NCBI RefSeq assembly: GCF_032452875.1
Contig: NC_083876.1
Location: forward strand, 2,976,001 to 3,040,000
Direction of reading: 5' to 3'
DNA from: Bos javanicus
Taxonomy: Eukaryota > Chordata > Mammalia > Artiodactyla > Bovidae
DNA: 64,000 nucleotides
Made by a program: the position numbers and the translations under genes. The notes below the pieces were generated by a model. The model was not told the origin of the DNA, made no database searches, and saw nothing but the letters and a program-made list of their open reading frames with translations. Shown here in pieces: positions 1 through 10,066 of this stretch; the stretch's first letter is position 1, and each line of letters starts with the position of its first letter.

Positions 1-80
1 AGATGGCAGCCCACCAAGCTCCCCCATCCCTGGGATTCTCCAGGCAAGAATACTGGAGTGGGTTGCCATTGCCTTCTCCC
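1..80 (-). mobile_element. Bov-A type SINE fragment, cut by window edge
   Basis: Antisense Bov-A unit: the conserved block with tggcagccca and the run ending in gccttctccc is the reverse complement of the usual Bov-A start. The 3' part of the SINE lies outside the window. Confidence 0.85.
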
Positions 81-90
81 CTATGCCTCT

Positions 91-113
91 GGGGGGGTGG
101 GGGTGGGGTGGGG
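91..113 (+). repeat. G-run tract, G-quadruplex-like
   Basis: Four consecutive G runs of 7, 5, 4 and 4 bases are separated by single T residues, directly beside the SINE. This satisfies the usual G-quadruplex pattern with one-base loops. No promoter or gene is seen next to it. Confidence 0.7.
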
Positions 114-861
114 ATAAATCTAAGTAAATGCTAACCAACTTTCATTTGGCATTTAAGTTTGTCCATATCATGACTGGTTTAATCATATTCTGTAGATTAA
201 TTACTGATAATGCTCATTCACTTTCAAAGATATTTGGGTTGGGATGCTAAATTCCATGATGTTCTCATCATGTAGTTCCCATATTGTTTTAATTAGCATC
301 TCTGTTTTTTTTTTTTTCCTATTCTATTTCTCTTAACCTTTTGGTGTCAAACTGTTGAGTCTCTTTTAAACAGTAGAGAATTAAGTTTGTTTTAGTTCTG
401 TTTTCCAGCTATTTGAATAGATGTTACACTAACTGTGCTTGTCTGTGTCTATTAAAACTTTCATCTCTTGTTTTACTCTAATTGCATTTTATACTTTTTA
501 TAAATGATTGTGACATGATTTATATCTTATTATTTGCAATATTTGTCAGATTTTTATCTTTTTTTGTAAATTTATCTAATTGACTTGGTTTCTATATCTT
601 ACCTGAACAATGTCAGAGATTATTTACTGAAATTTTGTAATAAAGATTCAAAAATTAGAATATCTGTGTATTTTTTCATTTTAATTTTAGGTCATTATAT
701 CTTATTATTTATGTTGCTATTGCTTAAAATTTCAAAATAAGCATTCAGATGTTTATTGCTATGTTTCCTCTTAAAAAATAAGAAAATTGACATTCCTACA
801 GTTCATCCTAATATCCGCTGGTTCCACATGTATTTGTTTGTTTTTTGGTAAAGTGGATGTT
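114..861. other. AT-rich stretch, no gene
   Basis: I see T-rich DNA with a 14-base T run near 306-319 and no coding frame. Parts around 330-480 faintly resemble antisense old L1, but not well enough to call. Confidence 0.5.
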
Positions 862-1357
862 GTTGTTTTGTTCAGTCACTGAGTCGTGTCCAACTCTTTA
901 TGACTCCACGGACTATAGCACACCAGGCTTCCCTGTTGTTCACTATCTCTGTGAGTATTCTCAAACTCATGTTCATTTAGTCAGTGATGCTTTCCAACCA
1001 TCTCATCCCCTTCTCTTCTGGCCCTCAGTCTTTCCCAGCATCATGGTCTTTTCCAGTCAATCAGCTCTTCACATCACATAGCCAAAACATTGCAGTTTGG
1101 CTTCAGTGTCAGTCCTTCCAATGGATATTAAGGACTGATTTCCTTTAGGATTGACCTGTTTGATTTCCTTACTGTCCAAGGAACTCTAAAGAAACTTCTC
1201 CAGCACCACATTTAGAAAGCATCCATTCTTCAATGCTCAACTTTCTTTATGGTCCAATTCTCATATTCATGCATGACTACTGGAAAAACTATAACTTTTT
1301 GGACTTTTGCTTCAAAGGGATGTCTCTGCTTTTTAATACATCATCTAGGTTTGTCAT
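862..1357 (-). mobile_element. BovB LINE 3' fragment, antisense
   Basis: The sequence runs from the BovB 3' terminus (gttcagtcac, then the block encoding the SRT-type C-terminus in reverse) to about the region upstream of the GRRRR-encoding block. It is 5'-truncated, with indels in every frame, so it is an old non-functional copy. Confidence 0.9.
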
Positions 1358-1686
1358 AATGGGAGTAGTCATAATTTTAATGTTGTTTAACTTTACATCC
1401 ATATCTAAATATATTCCTCACTCATCTTTAATTCATTTCTGGAGCCTTTATCTCTATCTTTAACAGGTTTCTTGTGCTGAATAATGTTATGCATTAATTG
1501 TTGTTGTTTTATTTTGTTTACTTTAAGAGGAACTCACACATTCTATGTTCCTTAAGTATTCTTACAGTTTGTCAATTATATTTAAAAACCAATTAGGATG
1601 AGTAATATGCCCTACTGAATACATTGAAAGTAATGTTACTTTGCTAAGAAATTTCTATGTCAGTAATAAATTTGAAGAAAACTATG
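1358..1686. other. Unassigned AT-rich spacer
   Basis: I see no gene and no recognisable repeat between the two BovB fragments. Confidence 0.5.
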
Positions 1687-1694
1687 ATAGTTGC

Positions 1695-2416
1695 CTCTGA
1701 TGAAAGTGAAAGAGGAGAGTGAAAAAGTTTGCTTAAAGCTCAACATTCAGAAAACTAAGATCCCATTATGGCAAATAGATGGGGAAACAGTGGAAACAGT
1801 GGCAGACTTTATTTTGGGGGACTCCAAAATCACTGCAGATGGTGATTCAGCCATGAAAGTAAAATACATTTAATCCTTGGAAGGAAAGTTATGACCAACT
1901 TGGATAGCATATTAAAAAGCAGAGACATTACTCTGCCAACAAAGGTCCATCTATTCAAGGCTATGGTTTTTCCAGTGGTCATGTATGGATGAGAGAGTTG
2001 GACTGTGGAGAAAGCTGAGTGCCAAAGAATTGATGCTTTTGAACTGTGGTGTTGGAGAAGACTCTTGAGAGTCTCTTGGACTACAAGGAGATCCAACCAG
2101 TCCATCCTAAAGGAAATCAGTCCTGGGTGTTCTTTGGAAGGAATGATGCTAAAGCTGAAACTCCAATACTTTGGCCACCTGATGCAAAGTGTTGACTCAT
2201 TGGAAAAGACTCTGATGCTGGAAAGGATTGGGGGCAGGAGGAGAAGGGTACGACAGAGGATGAGATGGCTGGATGGCCTCATCGACTCGATGGACATGGG
2301 TTTGGGTGAACTCCGGGAGTTGGTGATGGACAGGGAGGCCTGGTGTGCTGCAATTCATGGGGTCACAAGGAGTCGGACACGACTGAGTGACTGAACTGAA
2401 TTGAACTGAACTGATA
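1695..2416 (+). mobile_element. 5'-truncated BovB LINE, sense
   Basis: This BovB starts just downstream of its catalytic YADD region and runs to the GAACTGA-repeat tail. An 8-base repeat, atagttgc, lies at 1687-1694 and again at 2417-2424 and is a plausible target-site duplication. The C-terminal reading frame is open from 2005 to 2394 after an in-frame TGA near 1990. The copy looks moderately young. Confidence 0.92.
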
Positions 2417-2690
2417 ATAGTTGCAGTTTAACAAGAAATTTTATATTGATTAATATTTGTGACTATTATAGAAAATTGCAAGCATACTTCATTTTATTTC
2501 CCTTTCCCTTTTCATACTTCAGAGAAATGTCCTTTTTTACCAATAGATAGCTTACAGCAACCTTGCATCAAACAAATACATTGGCACATTTTCTAACAGC
2601 ATTTGCTTCAGTTTGCATATCTGTGCCACATTTGGGTAATTATCCCCATATTTCAAACATTTTTCACTTATTATTGTGTTTTTTACTATG

Positions 2691-2696
2691 ACCTTT
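2691..2696 (+). repeat. Target-site duplication, left copy (accttt)
   Basis: This six-base sequence is repeated exactly at 3701-3706, immediately outside both ends of the retroviral unit. Six bases is the size made by betaretroviral integrases. Confidence 0.88.
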
Positions 2697-3240
2697 TGCA
2701 GAAGTTAATAGTCAGCTGCCTGTTGTTCCGGCTAAGCCATGAGAAAATCACCATGGGAAACGAATAAAAATAAAATATACCAAATACAGCATAACTCAAA
2801 TAAAAGTACATCAGGTTGATCAGTTGGGGTCATCATATCCTGCTAAGCTAAGGAAAAGCATAGTGTGGACCTTGGAACGATGGGTCAGCACAAATTCAGA
2901 ACACTACTTGTGCACACACTAAGATGTTTTCCCCAGACGTATGTGGGTCTATGACCTCCAGCTAGGTGATAGCCCTTGTACAGGAAAATAACAAAGATAG
3001 TTTAAAGTAATCAGTAAAGTGGGAGGCATGACCAGGAACATGGGAGGCTTCATCATAACAGAAGATACTTTCTGCTTGCCACTAACTAAAAGTGATGTGG
3101 CTCCAAGGAACAGGGCTCTTGACCCAAGAGGTCTTGAGCCTCCCGTCCCATCTTTAAAACTTTAATTCTGTCTCTAGTATCTTTTTCCCAAAGTGTGCAT
3201 CCACCACTTTCGATCCAAACCTGCTGTGCTGGCCGCAGCA
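2697..3240 (+). mobile_element. ERV class II LTR, intact length
   Basis: The LTR begins tgcag and ends cagca, giving the short TG...CA inverted ends of retroviral LTRs, and it lies two bases before the primer binding site. The left boundary is fixed by the target duplication. The first ~213 bases (U3) are present again, inverted, at 3488-3700. No promoter activity is claimed. Confidence 0.82.
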
Positions 3241-3242
3241 AG

Positions 3243-3260
3243 TGGCACCCAGCGTGGGGC
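3243..3260 (+). promoter_or_regulatory. Retroviral primer binding site, tRNA-Lys type
   Basis: The 18-mer tggcacccagcgtggggc differs by two transitions from the usual tRNA-Lys(1,2) primer site used by MMTV and HERV-K type viruses. It lies two bases after the LTR end, where minus-strand DNA synthesis would start. Confidence 0.88.
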
Positions 3261-3376
3261 AGGAGCAAAAGACAGCTATGAGCAAAAGTGACAATACAGC
3301 GGCGCAGAACCTGGGACGGTTGAGAGGCCTCTGAAAATTCCCATTGGCAAGTCTCAGGCATTTAATCAGGGTTAAA

Positions 3377-3490
3377 ATGGGAAATGCTGAGAATGCAGAA
3401 CACTATCACCCATATATTTGTTTATTAAGACAGCTCTTGAAAGCAGGAGGAGCTTTTATTAGTGAAGGGACATTATTAGAATTGTTACAA
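3377..3490 (+). pseudogene. gag start (matrix) fragment of betaretrovirus-like ERV
   Basis: An ATG at 3377 opens a frame starting Met-Gly-Asn, the N-myristoylation context expected for a Gag matrix protein that targets the membrane. The frame runs about 38 codons and ends where the sequence switches into the inverted U3 arm. The rest of gag is absent. Its place after an LTR and tRNA-Lys primer site supports the assignment. This is a remnant of an old endogenous virus, not a functional gene. Confidence 0.75.
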
Positions 3491-3700
3491 GCAGTGTTCT
3501 GAACTTGCACTGACCCGGCGTTCCAAGGTCCACACTACGTTTTTCCTTAGCTTAGCAGGGTATGACGACCCCAACTAATCAACCCGACGTACTTTTATTT
3601 GGATTATGCTGTGTTGCTATATTTTGCTTTTATTCTTCTCCCAGGGTGATTTACTCATGGTTTAGCAAGAGCAACAGGGGGGTAACTATTAACCCCTGGA
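3488..3700 (-). repeat. Inverted U3 arm of the ERV unit
   Basis: This is the reverse complement of about 2697-2909 over its whole length, including the extreme LTR terminus (tccag on the reverse strand against tgcag at the left end). The inner end sits at a short shared string: caagcagt in the gag frame, caagtagt as the complement of the U3 sequence. Confidence 0.88.
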
Positions 3701-3706
3701 ACCTTT
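3701..3706 (+). repeat. Target-site duplication, right copy (accttt)
   Basis: Exact partner of 2691-2696. The Tigger1 leader resumes directly after it (gatcagtcat...). Confidence 0.88.
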
Positions 3707-3861
3707 GATCAGTCATCCTGGATGCTACTACTGTAATTGTTTTGGGGAATCATCAGCCACACCCATATAGACTGAGAACTTAAGAGATTCACATTGTTTG
3801 TCCTGACTGCTCAACCCACCTACTGCTTCTCTACCTCTCTCTCCCCTCTAGCTTCCCTATG

Positions 3862-4139
3862 TTGCTGCTGCTGCTGCTAAGTCACTTCAGTCGTGTCCGA
3901 CTCTGTGCAACCCCATAGACAGCAGCCCACCAGGCTCCCCCGTCCCTGGGATTCTCCAGGCAAGAACACTGGAGTGGGTTGCCATTTCCTTCTCCAAGGC
4001 ATGAAAGTGAAAAGTGAAAGTGAAGTCGCTCAGTCGTGTCCAACCCTCAGTGACCCCATGGACTGCAGCCTTTCAGGCTCCTCCATCCATGGGATTTTCC
4101 AGGCAAGAGTACTGGAATAGGGTGCCATTGCCTTCTCCA
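3862..4139 (-). mobile_element. Bov-A2 SINE, full length, antisense
   Basis: Two Bov-A monomers in reverse: the CTG/CAG-repeat tail at 3863-3877, then two copies of the block ending in ccttctcca. It is inserted in the Tigger1 leader about 65 bases before the transposase start codon. No clear target duplication is visible. Confidence 0.93.
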
Positions 4140-4205
4140 AGACAAAACAGTATTGAAGTTAACTCCATTAACTTACTTAATTAGGTTGGCTTGATTAACC
4201 ATACC

Positions 4206-6000
4206 ATGGCCTCTAAGTATTCAAGTGAAAGGAAGAATTGCATGTTTCTTACCTTAAGTCAAAAGCTAGAAATTGCTAATTTTGGTGAGGAAGACCTATG
4301 AAAAGTCTAAAGAGGTTAAAATCTACGCCTCTTGCTCTAAACAGTTTACAAAGCAGAGAATGAATGTAAAGGAAAATTCCTAAAGGAAATTAAAAGTGCT
4401 GCCCTAGTGAACACATGAGTAATGAGAAAGTGGTACACCCTTGTTGCTGATTTGGAGGAAGATTTAGGGATCTGGATAGAAGATCAAATGAGTCACAACA
4501 TCCTCTGGGCCTAATGCAGAGCAAGGCCCTGACTCTTTTCAGTCCCCACCTGAAAGAGGTGAGGATGCTGCAGAAAAAAATTGTCAAGCTAGCAAGAGTC
4601 AGCTCAGAGTTTAAGGAAAGGAGTCAACTCTTTGACATAAAAGTGAACGGTGAAGCAGAAATTGCTGATGTACAAATGGCAGCAGGTTATCCAGGAAATT
4701 TAACTAAGATGATTAATGAAGACAACTCTGCTAAACAATAGATTTTCAAAGTAGCCAGAAAAGCCTTCTATTGGAAGATGATACAATGTAGAATGTTCAT
4801 AGGTAGAGAGGGAAAATCAATGCCTGGCTTCAAAGCTTCAAAGGACAGCCTGGCTTTCCTCTTGGGGGCTAACGCAGCTGGTGATTTAAAGCTGAAGCCA
4901 GTGCTCATAGGGCTTTTTAGAAGTATGCTTTATCTACTCTGCTTGTGCTCTATTAATGGAACAACAAAGCTGGCATGACAGCACATCAGTTTACAGTATG
5001 TTTCATTGAATGAAGCTCACTGTGGAGACACATTGCTCAGAAAAGAAGTAATTCTTTTCCAAGTATTACTGATTATTGACAATGTGCCTGGTCATCAAAG
5101 ACCTCTGATTCAATTACACAATGAGACCTTTGATGTAAGACCTCTGATACAATGAGATTCATGTTGCTTTTATGCCTGGTAATGCAACTCCCATTCTGCA
5201 TTCCATGGATCAAGGAGTCATTCTGAATTTCATTTTCTACTATTTAAGAGATTATATTATTTAAGAAATGCATTTCATAAAGCTATAGTCATCATAGAAA
5301 ATGATTCCTCCCATGGATCTCTGAAGAGTCAGTTGAAAATCTTTCACCCTTCTATATGCCATTATGGACATTCATGATTCATGGCAAAAAGTCAAAATAT
5401 CAATATTAATAGGGGTTTGGAAGAAGTTGATTCCAACCCTCAAGGATGACTGAGGTGTTCAAACTTCAGTAAAGAAAGGCATTGCAGTTGTTGTAGAAAC
5501 AGCAAGGGAACTAGAAACAGAGACTGAAAATGTGACTATATCTATATATAGTCACATTTTGTTGCTGCAATCTCATGATAAAACTTGAACAGAAGATTTA
5601 CTTCTTATGGTGGGTAAAGAAAGTGATTCCTTGATATGGAATCTACTTCTGGTGAATATGCTGTAGAGATTGTTGAAATGACAACAAAAGTTTTAGAATA
5701 GTACATAAACTTAGTTGATAAAGCACGGTCAGAGTTGAAGAGGATAGATGCCAGTTTTGAAAGAACTTCTACTGTGGGCAATTAAAATGCTTTTAAACTG
5801 CATGGTATGCTACAGAGAAATCATTCCTGAAAGGAAGAGTCAATTGATATGCAAATTTTATGGATGTCTATATTTTTAGAAATTGCCACAGACACCCTGA
5901 CCTTCAGCAACCACTCTGAACAGTCAGCAGCCATCAACACTGAGGCAAGACCCTTCACCAGCAAAAATATTATAACTCACTGAGGATTCAGATGATTTAG
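4206..6000 (+). pseudogene. Tigger1 transposase pseudogene (TIGD1-like)
   Basis: The frame opens at ATG 4206 with Met-Ala-Ser-Lys and a serine-glutamate-arginine-lysine stretch typical of the Tigger1 N-terminus (a CENP-B type helix-turn-helix region). Readable blocks follow in shifting frames: 4514-4741, then 4778-4978 containing the LLGANAAGD motif. The catalytic DDE region reads I-D-N-V-P-G-H, with the aspartate codon at 5078-5080. Multiple stops and frameshifts separate the blocks, so no transposase can be made. It could be mistaken for a TIGD-family host gene, but the surrounding terminal repeats show it is the transposon itself. Confidence 0.88.
5527..5560. repeat. Perfect short palindrome, 15-bp arms
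   Basis: Arm 5527-5541 (aaaatgtgactatat) and arm 5546-5560 (atatagtcacatttt) are exact reverse complements with a 4-base loop. It lies inside the decayed transposase region. Confidence 0.9.
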
Positions 6001-6207
6001 CTGTTTTTAGCAATAAAATATATTTAATTTAAGGTATATACACTGCTTTTTTTAGATATAATGCTATCATACAGTTAGATTACAGTATAGTGTGAACATA
6101 ACTTTTACATGTATTTGGAATCAAATACTTCCTATGAATTCCTATATTGCATCCACTTTATTGTAGTGGTCTGAAACTGAACTCAAAATATCTCTCAGGT
6201 GTGCCTG

Positions 6208-6516
6208 TAGTATCTTTAAAAAATACATGTAAATCATTTTTTATATTTTTGTTATAAGATCACAATTTTGATCCAGTCTAATTTAACTGGTTTAATAAAA
6301 CTTTATATTGATATGAATGTAAAAGCAAAGGAAACTAATTTAAAATGTCAGTAAAAATAACTTTAATCATAATGTATTATATATGAGGGAAATTTCACAT
6401 AATCTCATGCATTTATATGTAAATTACATAGAGTAGTGTTTCTTCCAAGGATCTTCTGTATTTCAACATAGGAGTTTTTGCTACAATTGGTAATAAAAAG
6501 CCCTACTTGATTATTA
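6208..6516. other. AT-rich flank right of Tigger1
   Basis: The first two bases are the TA target of the transposon. Beyond that I see nothing recognisable. Confidence 0.5.
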
Positions 6517-6660
6517 ATTAATTTTAATTAGAAGCTAATTACTTTACAATATTGTGGTGTTTTTTGCCATATATCAGCATGTATCGACCATGACATACAT
6601 AGACATGTATAAGTTTTAATTTGCTTATATCCCCATGCTTGAGGAATTCAGATCTCTTAT
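6517..6660 (-). mobile_element. L1 3'-end fragment, antisense
   Basis: The block beginning ttttaattagaagctaattac is the reverse complement of the ruminant L1 3' untranslated end before its A tail. Only about 100-140 bases are kept and they are degraded. Confidence 0.65.
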
Positions 6661-7954
6661 TTAAGGTCTTTAAATGCAGCCCTCATACCCATCAGTATTT
6701 AGTTACTTACTATCTCTCCCAACTGATACTCTAGGCCAAATCAGGTCAATATTTTCTGTTTATGATACATTTTTGTCTAACTCTTAATACATATCTGGTC
6801 TTTTACTTCACATAAAATAATTTATAGAAATTAACAATCTACACATCTAACAATGTAAAAAGCAGAGTGATGCCCTAAGTCTAATATCAGAGGATATAAA
6901 AGGACACTAATTTGTACTTTAATATTTATGTATAACAAATATATCTTTAATAGAAATGACTGAACTAAAAAACATATTGAGGTGATTAGCTGTTTGCATC
7001 CAAAGGCAGTATTGCTATGAGTGTGGCAATAATAATTGGAGACTGAGAATACTGCTTTGTTATCAGAAATTCGGAGTAGGATAATATAATATTCCAATGT
7101 GGTTGACATTTTTAAACATAAGTTTTTAACATTTTTTTCGAAATTGTACAAACTATGAAACACTATTTTTATAATCAGAGAATTATTCTGTGCATTGAAA
7201 AATGTATAGAATTCATCATCCATCAATTACCCGATAAATGCCAGCTGTTGCAGCCAATAATACTGAATATCACAATGATCCTAGGAATTCCTGAAATGTC
7301 CCCAGAATATAAAATCACTTCTTTCAATGATCATTTACATAAATTTCCTAGTTTTCTAAAGCACTCACCATTTTCATCTAATCATGTATGTCAAGCATTT
7401 CATCATAATTAATTAATAATATGTATATACATGCTTATAGATGTGTACATGGATACACAGTCCTAAGTTAAATTGTTATTAAGTTGAAATCTATTCAGTG
7501 ACAAATATACCAGATTTGTAAAGAAATACTTATGAAAAATTAGTGGTCCACTTATATTATTTATAGTTTAAATTAAATATTTTGTATTTTATTATGATCT
7601 TACATTGTCAGAATTAAATGTTCTTATAATTTCTTAGAATATTTAATTTGATAAAATAAATTGAGCTAATGGAAAACTTTGCAAAGGAGATAGTGGAATA
7701 ACTCTATTATTAAATAAATTAAATTGATTAATACTTAAATTTGAAACAAGTGAATACTATGCATGAGGGACAAAGAAACACATTAGATGAAATCTATACA
7801 TTGAAAATATGGCCTCATTTTTAAATATTGTAATTTAGTATTCACCATTTAATTTTTTTTATTGGACAGATATTCTAGAAATAGAAGACATTAAATATAT
7901 TACTTTGCTTATTACTCTAAGTCCTAAGATTATTTTCCATATGTCTTATATACA
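6661..7954. other. AT-rich intergenic DNA, no gene
   Basis: The overlapping short frames around 6831-7412 on both strands have no recognisable protein signature and are best read as chance frames in AT-rich DNA. Confidence 0.5.
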
Positions 7955-8157
7955 GGGCTTTCCAGGTGGCCCTAGTGGTAAAGAATCCACCTGCCAATGC
8001 AAGAGACACAAGTTGGATTCCTGGGTTGGGAACATCTCCTAGAGGAGGGAATGGAAACCCACTTTAGTATTCTTGCCTGGAAAATTCCATGGACAGAGGA
8101 TCTTGGCAGGCTACAGTCCATAGGTAGCAAAGAGTCAGACAGGACTGAGCACAGCAG
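7955..8157 (+). mobile_element. Bov-tA SINE, sense
   Basis: A tRNA-derived head (gggctttccaggtggc, then an A-box/B-box-like region) is followed by a Bov-A unit ending with the gactgagcac block. Confidence 0.92.
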
Positions 8158-8193
8158 ATGCTTGATTAATACTGTTTGACTATATAATCATCA

Positions 8194-8510
8194 GTGAAGT
8201 GAAGTGAAAGTCGCTCAGTCATGTCTGACACTTTGCGACCCCATGGACTATACATTCCATGGAATCTCCAGACCAGGATACTGGATTGCATAGTCTTTCT
8301 CTTCTCCAGGGGATCTTCCCAACCCAGGGGTTGAACCCAGGTCTCCTGCATTGCAGGCAGATTCTTTACCAGCTGAGTCAAAAGGGAAGCCCAAGAATAC
8401 TGGATTGGGTAGCCTGTCCCTTCTCCAGCATCCTCCCAACCCAGGAATCGAGTTGGGGTCTCCTGCATTGCCAGCAGATTTTTTACCAACTGAGCTATCA
8501 GGGAAGCCCT
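8194..8510 (-). mobile_element. Bov-tA2-type SINE with two tRNA-like heads, antisense
   Basis: Read on the minus strand: head plus partial Bov-A (8396-8510), then a second head plus complete Bov-A (8194-8395). A 13-bp target duplication, tatataatcatca, lies at 8181-8193 and 8515-8527. The two-headed layout is a standard ruminant subfamily. Confidence 0.92.
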
Positions 8511-8527
8511 GATATATATAATCATCA

Positions 8528-9698
8528 AATATGTCTTAAAATTGGGTGATGCTAGAGAAAAAGGTCATCTTAAAGGTTCTGAATAAAAAGCTTCATAAAA
8601 TTTCAACTCTTACAAGATAATTTGAAAAACAATGCAAAAAAGGTCAAACATATAAAAAACTATTTAGATATTATGAATAAAAATAAAAAGTATAACCCAG
8701 GTAATGCAAAATCACCTAACATGCATAAAAACATTTTTATTTCTGACATGTAAAAAGCATGAACAGTTACAAAACCTGAAGCTATAATATAGTCAAACTT
8801 TGATTTTTTATGGCTAACACAAATATTGATTTACTCCCAAGGGAAAGAAAAAAGATACATGAGAAATAATCGTGGACATGTTAGCTAAATTTCAATCCAT
8901 GCTATCGTTGAAAAAATTATGTAAAAATACTTTCTCTAATTGTTAAAATTAATTTGGATTTGCATATGGACAGTATAATTTTGGAATTGCTTAAATAAGT
9001 AATGACTTCTATATCATTTTATTATAAAGATTAAAGAAGCAAGGCAATCTCATTTTTCAGTGGACAATAAAGAAGAAAAATGTATCCGTGCAGGTAAATG
9101 AAACAGTCAAAATAATCCAATCACTAGAGAAAATGTAGTTTAGTTGTGCCAAGACTAATCAAAACCAAAAATATATACATACACATATGCAATAAGCCAC
9201 TTTTTATATATAGTCCAGTTGATTTTCCTTTTTCCAAAAGTAAAATGCAAAACAAAAATTTTTGCCAGAGAGGCAGCAAAATTTACATGTTAAACCCAAA
9301 TTAAAAACAAACCCAAAGCAAGAATTTCATATTTTAATTTAAAATGTCACTGATGGCAGAATTTGCAAATCTTAATTATTAATAATCATAAGTCTTCTTG
9401 ATTTGGAAGCAATTTTTAAAACCCTGAGTAAAATACATTGCTGTGGCAAATTCACATAAATATATATTTATACAAGTTTCCTAACTCTACAGACATAGGT
9501 CTTGAAACTACTTGCGTTTATCATAGACTTTTAAATTTTACACTTTAAACTAGAACTCTTGCTTATGACTGAAAAAAAAAAATAGTGTTTGGGGTTATAT
9601 TTCTATTACATGGACATTCTCTCACAAAATAGAATGTAGAGAAACAGGCTTAAGATTCCAGAAAGAAAGTCATAGAATTCATTTCTGAGAAACAAATT
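8528..9698. other. AT-rich unique DNA
   Basis: I see no gene, no long frame and no confident repeat. Confidence 0.5.
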
Positions 9699-9895
9699 AT
9701 TCGTGTCTTTGCTTAGTCACTAAGTCGTGTTGTCTGACTCTTTTTGACCCCATGGACTGGAGTTCATGAGGCTATTCTGTGCCGAGGACCAGCCCCGGCT
9801 GATCCAGGGTATTCGAAGGAGAGACGGCGTAGGCGAAGATCAGGAAACAATTGCTTAATTAAATGTTAATTAAGGATATAAAGAGTAATAGAATG

Positions 9896-9981
9896 AGGAT
9901 AGCTCAGTAAAATTCAGTGAAGAAAAGAGGCTGAAATAAGGATAGCTCAGTGAGGAAATTCAGTGGAGAAAAGAGGCTGAA
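9896..9981. repeat. 43-bp tandem duplication inside the solo LTR
   Basis: aggatagctcag begins at 9896 and again at 9939, with the following about 30 bases also repeated. It lies between the LTR poly(A) signal and the U5 end, so the duplicate would be transcribed (R/U5 side). Confidence 0.85.
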
Positions 9982-10049
9982 TAATTCAGCCAGAAGGTAA
10001 GAGAAAGAACGACATGGTGAGACCAAGTTTCGGTGAACAAGGCCCGCAC

Positions 10050-10055
10050 TTTATT
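10050..10055 (-). promoter_or_regulatory. LTR poly(A) signal AATAAA
   Basis: On the minus strand, aataaa lies 12 bases after the TATA-like block, inside the R region expected for this LTR type. Confidence 0.65.
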
Positions 10056-10066
10056 TTCCAAAGTAG

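Larger units (their letters stand above)
2697..3700 (+). mobile_element. Class II (betaretrovirus-like) ERV unit with inverted U3 at its right end
   Basis: Order: LTR (2697-3240), primer binding site (3243-3260), leader, gag start (3377-about 3490), then an inverted copy of the first ~213 bases of the LTR (3488-3700). The unit sits between perfect accttt duplications inside Tigger1, and Tigger1 reads continuously across the empty site. A normal provirus would end in U5; this one ends in a second U3 terminus facing outward. The arms differ at roughly one position in six or seven by eye, so the insertion is old. No pol or env is present. Confidence 0.85.
2479..6207 (+). mobile_element. Tigger1 (pogo-type) DNA transposon, full-length but interrupted
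   Basis: The 5' terminal inverted repeat begins at 2479 (caagcatac, consensus caggcatac) and the 3' one ends in ggtgtgcctg at 6207, followed by TA. Between them come the Tigger1 5' leader (about 2565-2696 and 3707-3861), a decayed transposase from 4206, and the 3' tail. Subtracting the retroviral insertion (2697-3700 plus one target copy) and the Bov-A2 SINE (3862-4139) leaves about 2.4 kb, close to the expected Tigger1 length. The expected left TA is TG here. This is a mammal-wide ancient element, immobile now. Confidence 0.9.

Noticed and set aside
2697..3240. Ordinary solo LTR
   Set aside because: A primer binding site and gag start follow the LTR, and the right target duplication lies only after the inverted arm at 3700.
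2721..3676. Earlier boundary choice for the ERV at the tgttgttcc / gagcaaca strings
   Set aside because: The flanks there do not match each other, whereas extending both arms outward reaches matching LTR ends and an exact accttt duplication.
4514..4978. TIGD-family host gene
   Set aside because: Frames are broken and the region lies between Tigger1 terminal repeats, so it is the transposon's own dead transposase.
6831..7412. Overlapping frames on opposite strands as genes
   Set aside because: No family signature, no conserved composition, and chance open frames of this size are common in AT-rich DNA.
8340..8510. tRNA genes in SINE heads (also 7955, 10985, 15190, 27290, 46980, 57925, 58833)
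   Set aside because: These are tRNA-derived SINE heads fused to Bov-A units, with mutated arms; none looks like an independent tRNA gene.
8194..8510. Novel two-headed SINE
   Set aside because: The head-body-head-body layout is the usual Bov-tA2-type structure in ruminants.
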